Assembly: GCF_003846135.1 (NCBI RefSeq)
Contig: NZ_RHHM01000012.1
Coordinates: forward strand, 62,001 to 126,000
Direction: 5' to 3'
DNA: 64,000 nucleotides
Source: Erwinia psidii
GTDB lineage: Bacteria; Pseudomonadota; Gammaproteobacteria; Enterobacterales; Enterobacteriaceae
Positions 51,521 to 60,136 of the stretch are shown piece by piece (positions within the stretch are counted from its first letter, which is position 1; each line of letters opens with the position of its first letter). Made by a program: the position numbers and the translations under genes. Under the pieces are notes generated by a model. That model made no database searches. It was not told the origin of the DNA and saw only the letters and a list, made by a program, of their open reading frames with translations.

Positions 51521-51579
51521 TATAACAGCCGGTTTATGCTGGTATAAGAGAAAGCATTGCCCGAAACCGGCTCATTATA
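51521..51579. repeat. Inverted repeat between pyrI and ridA
   Basis: TTATAACAGCCGGTTT (51521-51536) pairs with AAACCGGCTCATTATAA (51563-51579) apart from one bulge, leaving a 26-base loop. It may end or process the pyrBI transcript before ridA. Confidence 0.5.
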
Positions 51580-51595
51580 AGCCGCTGACGCCTGA

Positions 51596-52060
51596 TTACC
51601 AGTTTGCCAGTACCACATGGTGGGCAAACTCTTTCTCACAGTATTTGCACGTTAACTGCACATCTTCGTTGCGCTTTTTTACGCTGAAGCTGGAATTTAC
51701 CGGTTCGCTGCGGCTGATACAGTTGCTGTTAGGGCAGGTCAGTACGCGGTCAATGCGATCGGGCAGCGTCGGCGCAATTTTGCCGACCACATCATAATTA
51801 TCAATGCGGTTCACCGTGGCATGGGGCGCATACACCGCCAGTTGATTGATCTGATCGTCGGTCAGAAACGTGTTTTCGATCTTGATCAGATCCTTGCGTC
51901 CCATCTCGCCGGAAGGCAGATTCAGCCCGATCGTAATACGTTGATCCGTTTCGGTCAGGCGGAACAGCGACAGTAGCTTAAAGCCGATCTGTGCCGGGAT
52001 ATGATCAATCACCGTGCCGCGCTTAATCGCTTCAACCTGCAATTTATTATCCTGTGTCAT
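51596..52060 (-). CDS. pyrI: Aspartate carbamoyltransferase regulatory subunit PyrI
   Basis: PyrI binds CTP/ATP and zinc and gives allosteric control to PyrB. The 154-residue protein begins [21 protein letters not shown]. It has the four zinc cysteines in CPNSNC and CKYC near residues 109-141, and the nucleotide-site Lys in [18 protein letters not shown]. It starts 9 bases after pyrB. Confidence 0.97.
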   Translation of the reverse strand: MTQDNKLQVEAIKRGTVIDHIPAQIGFKLLSLFRLTETDQRITIGLNLPSGEMGRKDLIKIENTFLTDDQINQLAVYAPHATVNRIDNYDVVGKIAPTLPDRIDRVLTCPNSNCISRSEPVNSSFSVKKRNEDVQLTCKYCEKEFAHHVVLANW

Positions 52061-52069
52061 GATTCCTCC

Positions 52070-53005
52070 TTACAGTGTCAGTTCGCGGGACAATACCAGG
52101 GCCAACAGTGCCTGGCGTGCATAAATACCGTTACCCGCCTGCTGGAAATACCAGGCGTAAGGTGTTTTATCAACGTCAGGGGTTATCTCATCTATACGTG
52201 GCAGGGGGTGCAGCACCTTCATCTGTTGGCGTGCGCCGGTAAGGTCAGCCGCGCGCAGAATAAACTGTGCCTTAACGTTGGCATATTCCGACGGGTCAAG
52301 GCGCTCTTTCTGCACGCGGGTCATATACAGAATATCCACCTGAGGGATCACCTCTTCAATACTGTCATGGCGGCTCCAGCTAATCCCTTTCTCGTCCAGC
52401 ATATCGGTAATGTAGGACGGCATCGCCAGCGCATCCGGCGCGATAAACATAAAGCGGTTGCCATCAAATTTAGCCAGCGCCTGGGCCAGAGAATGAACGG
52501 TGCGCCCGTATTTCAGATCGCCCACCATGGCGATATTCAGATTGCTCAGACGTCCCTGAGTTTCCAGGATAGTAAACAGGTCGAGCAGGGTTTGGGTGGG
52601 ATGCTGGTTGGCACCATCTCCGGCGTTAAGAATGGGGACACCCGAAGAGAACTCCGTCGCCAGCCGGGCAGCCCCTTCCTGAGGATGCCGCATCACGATA
52701 GCATCAACATAGGTGCCGATAACGGAAATGGTATCTGCCAACGTTTCACCTTTCTTGCCCAGTGATGTATTACTGGCGTCGGGAAAGCCAACTACTGATG
52801 CGCCAAGGCGATGCATGGCCGTTTCGAAAGAGAGACGGGTACGGGTTGAGGCTTCAAAGAAGCAGCTTGCCACCACGGTGTGCTTTAATAATTCGGGCTG
52901 CGGGGTAGCCTTCAGGCTGGCGGCGGTGCGTAGTACCAGCTCTAACTCGGTACGATCGAGATCGTTGATCGAAATGATATGTTTCCTGTACAGCGGGTTA
53001 GTCAT
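52070..53005 (-). CDS. pyrB: Aspartate carbamoyltransferase catalytic subunit PyrB
   Basis: PyrB condenses carbamoyl phosphate with aspartate, the first committed step of pyrimidine synthesis. The 311-residue protein has the carbamoyl-phosphate motif STRTR (53-57) in [13 protein letters not shown], plus HPTQ and HPLPR. It belongs with pyrI and lies behind the pyrL attenuator, so UTP should repress it. The pyrL stop is 28 bases before its ATG. Confidence 0.97.
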   Translation of the reverse strand: MTNPLYRKHIISINDLDRTELELVLRTAASLKATPQPELLKHTVVASCFFEASTRTRLSFETAMHRLGASVVGFPDASNTSLGKKGETLADTISVIGTYVDAIVMRHPQEGAARLATEFSSGVPILNAGDGANQHPTQTLLDLFTILETQGRLSNLNIAMVGDLKYGRTVHSLAQALAKFDGNRFMFIAPDALAMPSYITDMLDEKGISWSRHDSIEEVIPQVDILYMTRVQKERLDPSEYANVKAQFILRAADLTGARQQMKVLHPLPRIDEITPDVDKTPYAWYFQQAGNGIYARQALLALVLSRELTL

Positions 53006-53032
53006 CTTCTTTCTCCTCGGCCCCGTGAGTGC

Positions 53033-53167
53033 TTAACGGACAAAAAAAAGCCCCTCAATGAGGGGCCTTCTTTTTTTAAAATTGATGGTGCCAGGTAAGG
53101 AAAAACGGTGCTGTCCGCCTGCAAAAAGGCGCGTCTCGGCAATCATGTCAGCACTGTTTAACAGCAT
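53033..53167 (-). CDS. pyrL: pyrBI leader peptide PyrL with attenuator
   Basis: The minus strand has GGGAGGAACT-ATG at 53167, opening 44 codons (MLLNSADMIAETRLFAGGQ...) and ending LFFVR-TAA. The 44-residue length equals E. coli PyrL as I recall it. The frame runs through the attenuator: GCCCCTC and GAGGGGC (53050-53066) with eight T after it (53049-53042). When UTP is low, RNA polymerase pauses in the U-rich leader, the ribosome catches up and the hairpin cannot form; with high UTP, transcription stops before pyrB. Confidence 0.85.
   Translation of the reverse strand: MLLNSADMIAETRLFAGGQHRFSLPGTINFKKRRPLIEGLFFVR
53042..53066 (-). terminator. pyrBI attenuator terminator
   Basis: A 7-bp GC stem (GCCCCTC/GAGGGGC) with a 3-base loop is followed by eight T residues on the minus strand, inside the pyrL reading frame and 37 bases before the pyrB start. 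Confidence 0.9.
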
Positions 53168-53191
53168 AGTTCCTCCCGGCAAACGGGCGCA

Positions 53192-53219
53192 ATTATACGC
53201 CGTTTCCCTGTGACTTCAA
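53192..53219 (-). promoter_or_regulatory. Probable pyrL-pyrBI promoter
   Basis: On the minus strand TTGAAG (53219-53214) and a perfect TATAAT (53197-53192) are 16 bases apart. The region after it reads TGCGCCCGTTTGCCGGG, with a short T run near the expected start that may permit UTP-dependent slippage as in E. coli. Confidence 0.65.
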
Positions 53220-53310
53220 GACGCAATCCGTGGTCGTCCGGTGTCGTCCACTGCTCATTTCATCTGCTGACAGCATCAGTAGGATCACCAACGCTGCCTG
53301 TTGCACGGTA
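53217..53310 (-). pseudogene. Remnant of an argR-like gene 3' end upstream of pyrL
   Basis: The minus-strand sequence here can be read as HTVQQAALVILLMLSADEM, aligning with the C-terminal part NTRQTRQLHRRILRLLNPPADE of the intact ArgR paralog at 56106-56639. Nucleotide blocks GATCCT, GCTGT and GCAGATGA are shared in order. Together with the neighbouring pyrL-promoter-like similarity it forms one copy of a diverged repeat whose second copy is at 56056-56220. It is short and degraded, so the call is tentative. Confidence 0.45.
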
Positions 53311-53331
53311 TGGTGGCCGGGATGTTCTGTC

Positions 53332-55197
53332 TCAGAATTCTTTCTGTCCACCCAGCTCGATAACCCGATTGGGCGGTATCATAAACTGTTCGTGGGCGCG
53401 CAGTGCATTATGCTGAAAGAAATGAAAAATCCCGCCTTTGAGCCGCGATAATCCCCGGCGCTTTTTCATAATCAATGTGTCATGAGAGGTAAAGAACGAC
53501 GCTTCATTCACCGTACAGCTGAACCCGGATAAGCCACAAAGATAAAGAATTTCCTGCATCGCCGGGATCTCATGCCAGCCATAGGAGGCGGTGACCTGCC
53601 AGAACGTGGGTGACAGCTGTTGCAGAGAAATACGATTCTGGTTGTATTCTCTGGGTTTATCGGTGGTACGGATATGCAGCAAAACCACCCGTTCATGCAG
53701 CACGCGATTATGCTTCAGGTTGTGCAACAGCGCCTGTGGGATCTCACTGACCTTTTTGGTCAGAAAAACAGCGGTGCCTTCCACCCGTTTGGGCGGCGAC
53801 GCTTCAAGTGAATTGATCATTGCTCTCAGGCCTTCCGCATCGTCACTGAGACGTCTGATAAGGCGGGAACGTTCACTGTTCCAGATCAACATCAGCACCA
53901 GCATCACCATGGCCAGCAGTACCGGCACCCAGCCGCCGGACAGCAGCTTGATCAGATTCGCGCTAAACAGCGTTATATCTATCACCAGCATACAAAGCAG
54001 CAGCAGTAGCGCCACCGGCAGCGGCCATTTCCAGTTTCTGAACGCCACAATGCCGGTCAGGAACGCCGTCAGCACCATCGTGCCGGTGACCACAATGCCG
54101 TAAGCCGCAGAGAGTGCGGAAGAACTTTCAAAGGCAACAATAATCACCGTCACGGCGGCAAACAGCGACCAGTTAACTATCGGAATATAAATCTGACCGG
54201 ACTCGGTGGATGAGGTGTAAACAATCCGCATCGGCGGCAGAAAGCCCTGGCGTATGGCCTGGTGGGTCAGAGTGTAAACGCCGGTGATAATCGACTGTGC
54301 CGCAATAACCGTCGCCAGCGTTGAGATAACGATCAATGGGATCTGAGCCCAGCCGGGTGCCAACATATAAAACGGGTTTTTAACCGCCTCCGGCGTGGCA
54401 AGCACCAGGGCACCCTGGCCGAAATAATTCAGTATCAGCGATGGCATCGCGATAATTAACCACGCCATTCTGATTGGCGTTTTGCCCAGATGTCCCATAT
54501 CGGCGTACAGCGCCTCGGCACCGGTAACGGCCAGCACCACCATTCCCAGCGCGGCAAAGGAGAGTGCTTTATGGCTGAGTAAAAACGCCAGCGCGAAGGA
54601 AGGGTTCAGCGCATGCAGCACTCCCGGATTCATCATTATTCCTCTTAGCCCCAGCAGCGCCAGAGTGATAAACCATACCAGCATCACTGGCCCAAAAACC
54701 CGACTAACCCGCTCTGTACCGTGCTTCTGGATGATAAACAGCAGTGCGAGAATGGTCACTGAAAGCGGTACGACAAAGCGGTCCAGCGCCGGGGCGACGA
54801 CCTGAATCCCCTCAATGGCCGACATTACCGAAATGGCCGGGGTGATAACGCCATCGCCATAGAAGAACGCGCCGCCGGTCAGTCCGGCCAGCACGATCAG
54901 ATGAACGGCACGCCCCTGGACGCTTTGCCGTGCCAGCGACATCAGTGTCAGGATCCCACCTTCGCCATCAATATCTGCCCGCATCACAAAACAGACATAC
55001 TTAACGGTGACGATCAGCGTCAGTCCCCAGAAGATAAGGGAAAGAAAGCCCATTACCGCCGTTTCAGTTGTACCACCGGCAGGCAGAATAGAAAGACATT
55101 CCTTCAGCGTGTAAAGCGGGCTGGTACCAATATCACCAAACACGATGCCTGCTGCGGCCAGCATAGCGACAGGCAGGGACTGTTTTTTTGAGGTCAT
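53332..55197 (-). CDS. kup: Low-affinity potassium uptake protein Kup
   Basis: Kup is a K+/H+ symporter used at low pH or high osmolarity. The 621-residue protein begins MTSKKQSLPVAMLAAAGIVFGDIGTSPLYT, has about twelve transmembrane segments over the first 450 residues and a cytoplasmic C-terminal domain. Marks include GGVFFYGDGVITPA-like GGAFFYGDGVITPAISV and ALYADMGHLGK. In E. coli kup lies near the rbs operon; here it sits between pyrL and the ArgR paralog. Confidence 0.96.
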   Translation of the reverse strand: MTSKKQSLPVAMLAAAGIVFGDIGTSPLYTLKECLSILPAGGTTETAVMGFLSLIFWGLTLIVTVKYVCFVMRADIDGEGGILTLMSLARQSVQGRAVHLIVLAGLTGGAFFYGDGVITPAISVMSAIEGIQVVAPALDRFVVPLSVTILALLFIIQKHGTERVSRVFGPVMLVWFITLALLGLRGIMMNPGVLHALNPSFALAFLLSHKALSFAALGMVVLAVTGAEALYADMGHLGKTPIRMAWLIIAMPSLILNYFGQGALVLATPEAVKNPFYMLAPGWAQIPLIVISTLATVIAAQSIITGVYTLTHQAIRQGFLPPMRIVYTSSTESGQIYIPIVNWSLFAAVTVIIVAFESSSALSAAYGIVVTGTMVLTAFLTGIVAFRNWKWPLPVALLLLLCMLVIDITLFSANLIKLLSGGWVPVLLAMVMLVLMLIWNSERSRLIRRLSDDAEGLRAMINSLEASPPKRVEGTAVFLTKKVSEIPQALLHNLKHNRVLHERVVLLHIRTTDKPREYNQNRISLQQLSPTFWQVTASYGWHEIPAMQEILYLCGLSGFSCTVNEASFFTSHDTLIMKKRRGLSRLKGGIFHFFQHNALRAHEQFMIPPNRVIELGGQKEF

Positions 55198-55767
55198 AAG
55201 AGATGCATCTTATTCGTAAGTTGTCTGAGACAAAGAACGGCCCACAAAATAAAAATCAGCGCAGGTAGTGTAAAAATGCGCGACGTTCTCATCCTGAACA
55301 GGATTTTTTGCTGAAAGTTTACAACACTTTCAGGGCCGATTTATTGCAAAACGATAACATTATTAAACGGTTTTTTTACTCCCTCTCCCTGTATTTTTAC
55401 GCTTTTTTTATACCCGACGCCGCTTAATTAATGGCTCCGGGTGCATCGCTATCTTTGTAGCTGGCGCAAAATACGTTATCAGGAAAAGGTGATGTCAGAT
55501 TTGATGCTGGTTTCTCATAATATGTCTTATCACTCCACGTTCTCTGCCCTGTATAAAAGCATTTTCACCGGTGGAGATGGTGTGGGTTTATGGATTGGCG
55601 TGAAGGATAAACGGCGGTCCTGAGCATCAGCGGGAATTTATCTTCAGCATGACCTGATGATAACTCACTGACATTTCCTCTCAGCGAAGCGGAATTTTCC
55701 CTCGCGGGCAGGGGGAAAGCTATCCCGAACTGGCGCTGGCTGCATCACTGTTCTGCTGCGACTCGCC
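55198..55767. other. Gap upstream of kup with no intact gene
   Basis: No gene can be supported. The kup promoter should lie near 55200-55400. A 60-codon plus-strand frame at 55441-55623 (inner start MSDLMLVSHNMSYHS) has a weak ribosome site and no recognisable similarity. Around 55690-55770 a plus-strand translation, SYPELALAASLFC, faintly resembles IS5-family transposases but is too short to call. Confidence 0.4.
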
Positions 55768-56011
55768 TCATATGGACACCCCGCGGATAACCCGGCGGTG
55801 AAGCGTGGAATGATCAACGATAATCCCCCGTTCTGCCATCATCTCTTCCCGATTGTGCAAACTCAGTGAGTAAGCCAGATATCAGCGAACGCATTGCGCG
55901 ATAACCTCTACCGGGTAATGCAGGTGGCTGAAGGCTTTTTGGATCAGAGACATTGCCAGACAACATAAAAAAACAGGATGCTATCTGACTAAGCCTTAAT
56001 GCGACAGAACC
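55768..56011 (-). pseudogene. Decayed IS6-family insertion sequence (5' part of transposase)
   Basis: The minus strand from ATG 55953 reads MSLIQKAFSHLHYPVEVIAQ, then CVR, an in-frame TGA at codon 24 where the family has Trp, then YLAYSLSLHNREEMMAERGI and IVDHSTLHRRVI. This is the N-terminal helix-turn-helix part of an IS6-family transposase. Similarity stops near codon 60 and the DDE catalytic domain is missing. Upstream, GGTTCTGTCGCATTAAGG (ending at 56011) looks like the left terminal repeat. The other end is lost, so the element is dead. Confidence 0.8.
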
Positions 56012-56018
56012 TCAGGGG

Positions 56019-56051
56019 GACACCCTGCACGCCAGTTAGCGGCAGGGTGTC
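56019..56051. repeat. Perfect hairpin between IS remnant and ArgR paralog
   Basis: GACACCCTGC (56019-56028) and GCAGGGTGTC (56042-56051) form a 10-bp stem around a 13-base loop. No T run follows on either strand. It lies 55 bases past the stop of the ArgR paralog. Confidence 0.5.
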
Positions 56052-56105
56052 AGACCATAGTTCCTCGCGGCGAACGGGCGCGATAACCCCGGTTCTCCCA
56101 TCACT

Positions 56106-56639
56106 TCAGAACGTAATCCGGCTTCCTGCTACCATACCGGGCCACGTTTCCTCATCTGCCGGGGGATTTAACAGCCTGAGGATCCGGCGATGCAGCTGAC
56201 GGGTTTGCCGGGTATTGCGTGGGGCAATCCATATACTGTTGTTGGTGGCTACAATACCCAGCACTTCCGGCAGTTCAGCATGTTCAATCACCCGGGCTAT
56301 GGCGCGGGCATACCCTGCAACCACATGAACGATAACAAACTTATCGTTAAAATCAGTATCGGTAACCATTGCGGAAAGCGGACTGATCGCATCGGGCTTC
56401 GCCTGCATCGCCGGGTTTAACGCGTAGATTTTTTCTCCTCTGGCATTGGTTATTTTAATCACATCCAGCAGGGTCATCAGCTTTGATATCGTTGACTGGC
56501 TGATATCAGGCCAGCCACGCTGTTGGAAAGCCAGCCTGATTTCCTGCTGACTGCGAAAGCTGTGGTTGGTGATAAGCTGGCGGCAAAGTGCAAGCTGCTG
56601 CTGTTCTTTCTCTAATGTGGTTCTGGATTTTTTTACCAT
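56106..56639 (-). CDS. ArgR-family regulator of the arginine deiminase cluster
   Basis: This 177-residue ArgR/AhrC-type protein has an N-terminal winged helix (residues 15-75, with ISQSTISKLMTLLDVIKI as recognition region) and a C-terminal oligomerisation/ligand domain (about 95-165). In E. coli ArgR the ligand loop reads GTIAGDDT with Asp128-Asp129 binding arginine. Here the loop is GIVATNNS, so both Asp are Asn. The protein is about 20 residues longer than E. coli ArgR. It precedes the deiminase cluster as STM4463 does in Salmonella, so local control is likely, but the ligand may differ. Confidence 0.88.
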   Translation of the reverse strand: MVKKSRTTLEKEQQQLALCRQLITNHSFRSQQEIRLAFQQRGWPDISQSTISKLMTLLDVIKITNARGEKIYALNPAMQAKPDAISPLSAMVTDTDFNDKFVIVHVVAGYARAIARVIEHAELPEVLGIVATNNSIWIAPRNTRQTRQLHRRILRLLNPPADEETWPGMVAGSRITF

Positions 56640-56712
56640 CGCATTATTTTACGCTGTGGTGGGTGGGGAATAAGGCCGTGATGAAGCAATAAAGTTTCGA
56701 TTAATTATGAGG

Positions 56713-58119
56713 TTATAATGTGGCTGCAACGCCAATCACCCCCATCAGCAACACAAAGAGGAGCAACAACAACGGGGCTATCCATTTTACCCAGCGCAGA
56801 TAGGGAATACGGGCAATCGCCAGGCCACCCATCACTACGGCGGAAGTGGGTGTGATCAGATTGACCAACCCGGAGGCTGACTGATAGGCCGTCACCACCA
56901 GATCCCGGTTGATGCTGGCGAAATCGGCCAGCGGGGCGAGGATCGGCATGGTTAACACCGCCAGCCCGGAAGAGGAGGGGACCAGAAACGACAGAATCGC
57001 CTCCAGCATAAACATCACGCTGATAAAGGCGACGGATGAGAGGCCAGTGACGATCTCCTCGGCAGCATGCAAAACGGTATGGGTGATCATTCCGTTATCC
57101 ATCACCACCACGATGCCGCGGGCGATACCAATAATCAGCGCCACGCCCAACAGGTCCCGTGCGCCATCGATAAAGGTAGTGGTCAATTCTTTTTCACTCA
57201 TGCGGGCGATCAGTCCGATAACAATCGCAGCCACCAGAAACACGCCGGAGATTTGCGCCATCCACCACCCCTGCACGGAGACGCCATAAATCATGATGGC
57301 AAAGGCTAAAGCAAACAGCAGCAGGATCACTTTACGCACCGGCGTGAATGCCAACATATTGTCACTGGGTTGATTACGCAGGAAAAACGTCCGGTGTTCT
57401 TCCTGCAGATCTGCCACAATCGATTTTGTCGGATCGTTACGGATACCGATCGCATAGCGCATGACCCAGGCGACGCAGATCAGCCAGCCGATCAGCAGAA
57501 TGATCAGCCGCAGCACGATCCCGGAGGTAAATGAGATACCTGCGGCATTGGAGGCAATTACGGTAGCAAAGGGATTGATCGTCGATCCTAGCGTGCCGAT
57601 CCCGGCCCCCAACATCACCACGGCAGCGGCAACCACCGAGTCGAAACGGGCGGCAAGCATTACCGGTACCAGCAGCGAATAGAAAGGTAGCGACTCTTCG
57701 GTCATGCCATAAATGGTGCCCCCTGCGGCGAACAATGCCATCAGAATAGGTATCATCCACTCTTCTTTACCCCGAAGCCGCTGTGTCACCCGCTCAATGC
57801 CGGCATCTATTGCCCCGGTTTTGGTCACCACCCCAAGAAATCCGCCAATCACCAGGATAAATAGCGCGACATCAATCGCGCCGGCCTGGTCAGTTTTATG
57901 GTTATAAAAGCCGTCACCAGGGGCCAGCACAATCGCCACCAGTCCCTGTGGCTGTGGCGTCGTTGGTTGCCATGTCCCGGCTACGGGTACCTCTTTATTC
58001 AGTGCCGTATTCATCTCCATCTGATATTGCCCGGCAGGAATAATCCAGGTGAGACCGGCCACCAGAGCAATCAGCACCAGTAAAATGGTATAGGCCGAAG
58101 GAAAGCTGAATTTACGCAT
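56713..58119 (-). CDS. YfcC/ArcD-type basic amino acid carrier
   Basis: This 468-residue membrane protein of the DcuC/YfcC ion-transporter superfamily has about twelve hydrophobic segments. Features include the first helix YTILLVLIALVAGLTWIIPAG, GMTEESLPFYSLLVPVM and SSGLAVLTMPILAPLADF. In this cluster it most likely acts as an arginine/ornithine exchanger or arginine importer, as inferred from context. The start MRKFSFPSAYT is preferred over 13 upstream codons. It is the last gene of the arcA-arcC-argF-yfcC run. Confidence 0.88.
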   Translation of the reverse strand: MRKFSFPSAYTILLVLIALVAGLTWIIPAGQYQMEMNTALNKEVPVAGTWQPTTPQPQGLVAIVLAPGDGFYNHKTDQAGAIDVALFILVIGGFLGVVTKTGAIDAGIERVTQRLRGKEEWMIPILMALFAAGGTIYGMTEESLPFYSLLVPVMLAARFDSVVAAAVVMLGAGIGTLGSTINPFATVIASNAAGISFTSGIVLRLIILLIGWLICVAWVMRYAIGIRNDPTKSIVADLQEEHRTFFLRNQPSDNMLAFTPVRKVILLLFALAFAIMIYGVSVQGWWMAQISGVFLVAAIVIGLIARMSEKELTTTFIDGARDLLGVALIIGIARGIVVVMDNGMITHTVLHAAEEIVTGLSSVAFISVMFMLEAILSFLVPSSSGLAVLTMPILAPLADFASINRDLVVTAYQSASGLVNLITPTSAVVMGGLAIARIPYLRWVKWIAPLLLLLFVLLMGVIGVAATL

Positions 58120-58182
58120 AACGTCGTGTCCTTTTTCGTCAGCCAGCCGCCCCGGCATCTGTTGCGGAGGCGGCGGAGGGAG

Positions 58183-59187
58183 TTAACAGCCCAGCGTCGC
58201 CACCATCACTGCTTTGATGCTGTGCATACGGTTTTCCGCTTCATCAAAGACAATCGAGTGAGGGGATTCGAAAACATCTTCGGTGACTTCCAGCCCCTTC
58301 AGACCGTATGCCATTTCAATTTCGCGCCCGGTTTGCGTTTGCTCATTATGGAAAGCAGGCAGGCAGTGCATAAATTTCACCTGCGGGTTTTGTGTGGCCT
58401 TCAGTACGGCAGCATTGACCTGATAAGGGGTCATCAGTGCCACCCGCTCTGCCCAGGCGTCCTTGTTCTCTCCCATTGAGACCCACACATCGGTATAAAG
58501 AAAATCCACGCCCGCTACGCCTTCTTCCACATCCTCGGTCAACATGATCCTGGCACCGCTCTCTTTTGCCAGCTCGCGACATTGCGCGACCAGCTCTTCC
58601 TCAGGCCAAAAGGACCGCGGTGCCACCAGACGAATATCCATCCCCATTTTCGCCGCGCCCACCATCAGGGAATTTCCCATGTTGTTGCGGGCGTCGCCGA
58701 GATAGGCAAAGGCGATTTGATGCAGCTGTTTGCCCGGCGCGTGTTCCAGCATGGTCATCAGATCGGCCAGGATTTGCGTGGGGTGAAACTCGTTGGTCAG
58801 GCCGTTCCATACCGGCACGCCTGCAAAGGCGGCCAGCTCCTCGACGATTTGCTGCCCAAAGCCGCGATACTCAATGCCGTCATACATCCTGCCCAGCACC
58901 CGGGCGGTATCTTTCATCGACTCTTTATGGCCAATCTGAGAGCCGCTGGGGCCGAGATAGGTCACCTGAGCGCCCTGATCGAAGGCGGCTACCTCGAATG
59001 CGCAACGGGTACGGGTGGAAGTCTTCTCAAAAATCAGCGCGATATTTTTCCCGATAAGCTTCTGCTCCTCGTGCCCGCTGTATTTGGCTTTTTTCAGCGA
59101 GAAGGAGAGGTCAATCAGGAACTGAATCTCTGTGCGGCTGAAATCAAGCAGCTTGAGAAAATGGCGATTATGTAATGAAACAGGCAT
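58183..59187 (-). CDS. Catabolic ornithine carbamoyltransferase
   Basis: This 334-residue OTC has the carbamoyl-phosphate motif [12 protein letters not shown] (about residues 53-64), FHPTQILAD and the ornithine motif [13 protein letters not shown]. In the deiminase pathway it runs backwards, splitting citrulline to ornithine and carbamoyl phosphate. It lies 11 bases after arcC and about 3 kb from the anabolic paralog argI. The direction of reaction is inferred from gene context, not from the sequence itself. The symbol arcB or argF is used for such genes. Confidence 0.92.
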   Translation of the reverse strand: MPVSLHNRHFLKLLDFSRTEIQFLIDLSFSLKKAKYSGHEEQKLIGKNIALIFEKTSTRTRCAFEVAAFDQGAQVTYLGPSGSQIGHKESMKDTARVLGRMYDGIEYRGFGQQIVEELAAFAGVPVWNGLTNEFHPTQILADLMTMLEHAPGKQLHQIAFAYLGDARNNMGNSLMVGAAKMGMDIRLVAPRSFWPEEELVAQCRELAKESGARIMLTEDVEEGVAGVDFLYTDVWVSMGENKDAWAERVALMTPYQVNAAVLKATQNPQVKFMHCLPAFHNEQTQTGREIEMAYGLKGLEVTEDVFESPHSIVFDEAENRMHSIKAVMVATLGC

Positions 59188-59198
59188 GATTTTTCCTT

Positions 59199-60122
59199 TT
59201 ATTTTATTGGGTTAGTGGCAATAAGGGTGCCTTTATGGCCCCGGAGAATATCGGCGGCATCCGTGAGGGAACCAATGCCTGCTATCCCTGTTCCCTGGGT
59301 GACAAATTCACAGACCGCAGCGATTTTCGGCCCCATTGACCCGGCATCAAAAGCCATGTTCAACAGCTCGTCAGGCGTGGCGTGATGCAACGCGCGGCTG
59401 TCAGGTGTTCCCCAGTTGAGGTACACGGCGTCGGCGTCGGTGAGGATCAGCAGGGCGTCGGCGGAAAGTTGGGTCGCCAGCAGGGCGCTTGCCAGATCTT
59501 TATCAATAACGGCTTCGGCTCCGTGGCGCTGGCCTTGCTGGTCGCGGATCACCGGAATGCCGCCGCCGCCGTTGCAGATCACCAGATGTCCCCGCGCCGA
59601 CAGTGCGAGAATGGCGTCATGTTCCACGATGGCAACAGGCAGGGGAGAAGGCACAACCCGACGGACATACTCGCCATCGGCTTTCATCGTCCAGCCCTGT
59701 TCTTTCGCCAGTTTCCCGGCTTGTTCAGCGGAATAAACCGGGCCGATGTATTTGGTCGGGTTACGGAAGGCAGGATCGTCGGCAGCAATTTCCACCTGGG
59801 TAAGCAGCATGCTGATTTGCTGTTCCGGCAGACGATTTTGCAGTGCCTGCTGAAGCAGGTAACCGATCATTCCCTGGGTTTCTGCCACCAGAATATCCAG
59901 AGGCCAGGGCGCTGAAGCGTTACAGGCGCTGTTCTGCAAAGCCAGTAAACCTACCTGCGGCCCGTTACCGTGAACCAGCACCACCCGCCATTGAGTGGTG
60001 AGGGCGGCAATGGCATCTGCCGCCTGCTCGATATTTCTGCGTTGGACGTCCGCTTCCAGCGGTTCGCCGCGCCTGAGCAGAGCATTGCCACCCAGAGCCA
60101 CGACCAGTAAAGGTTTATGCAT
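59199..60122 (-). CDS. arcC: Carbamate kinase
   Basis: Carbamate kinase makes ATP from carbamoyl phosphate and ADP, the energy-yielding step of arginine fermentation. The 307-residue amino-acid-kinase-family protein begins [20 protein letters not shown]. It has [25 protein letters not shown] and [14 protein letters not shown]. Start 60122 follows GGGAG at good distance; a start six codons upstream would overlap arcA by 4 bases and is possible. Confidence 0.94.
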   Translation of the reverse strand: MHKPLLVVALGGNALLRRGEPLEADVQRRNIEQAADAIAALTTQWRVVLVHGNGPQVGLLALQNSACNASAPWPLDILVAETQGMIGYLLQQALQNRLPEQQISMLLTQVEIAADDPAFRNPTKYIGPVYSAEQAGKLAKEQGWTMKADGEYVRRVVPSPLPVAIVEHDAILALSARGHLVICNGGGGIPVIRDQQGQRHGAEAVIDKDLASALLATQLSADALLILTDADAVYLNWGTPDSRALHHATPDELLNMAFDAGSMGPKIAAVCEFVTQGTGIAGIGSLTDAADILRGHKGTLIATNPIK

Positions 60123-60136
60123 TGTTTTCTCCCTGT

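Noticed and set aside
55441-55623. A 60-codon frame upstream of kup
   Set aside because: No recognisable similarity and weak start signals; it is mentioned only as part of the gene-free gap.
55690-55770. Possible IS5-family fragment (SYPELALAASLFC)
   Set aside because: The resemblance covers about a dozen residues and cannot be separated from chance by eye.
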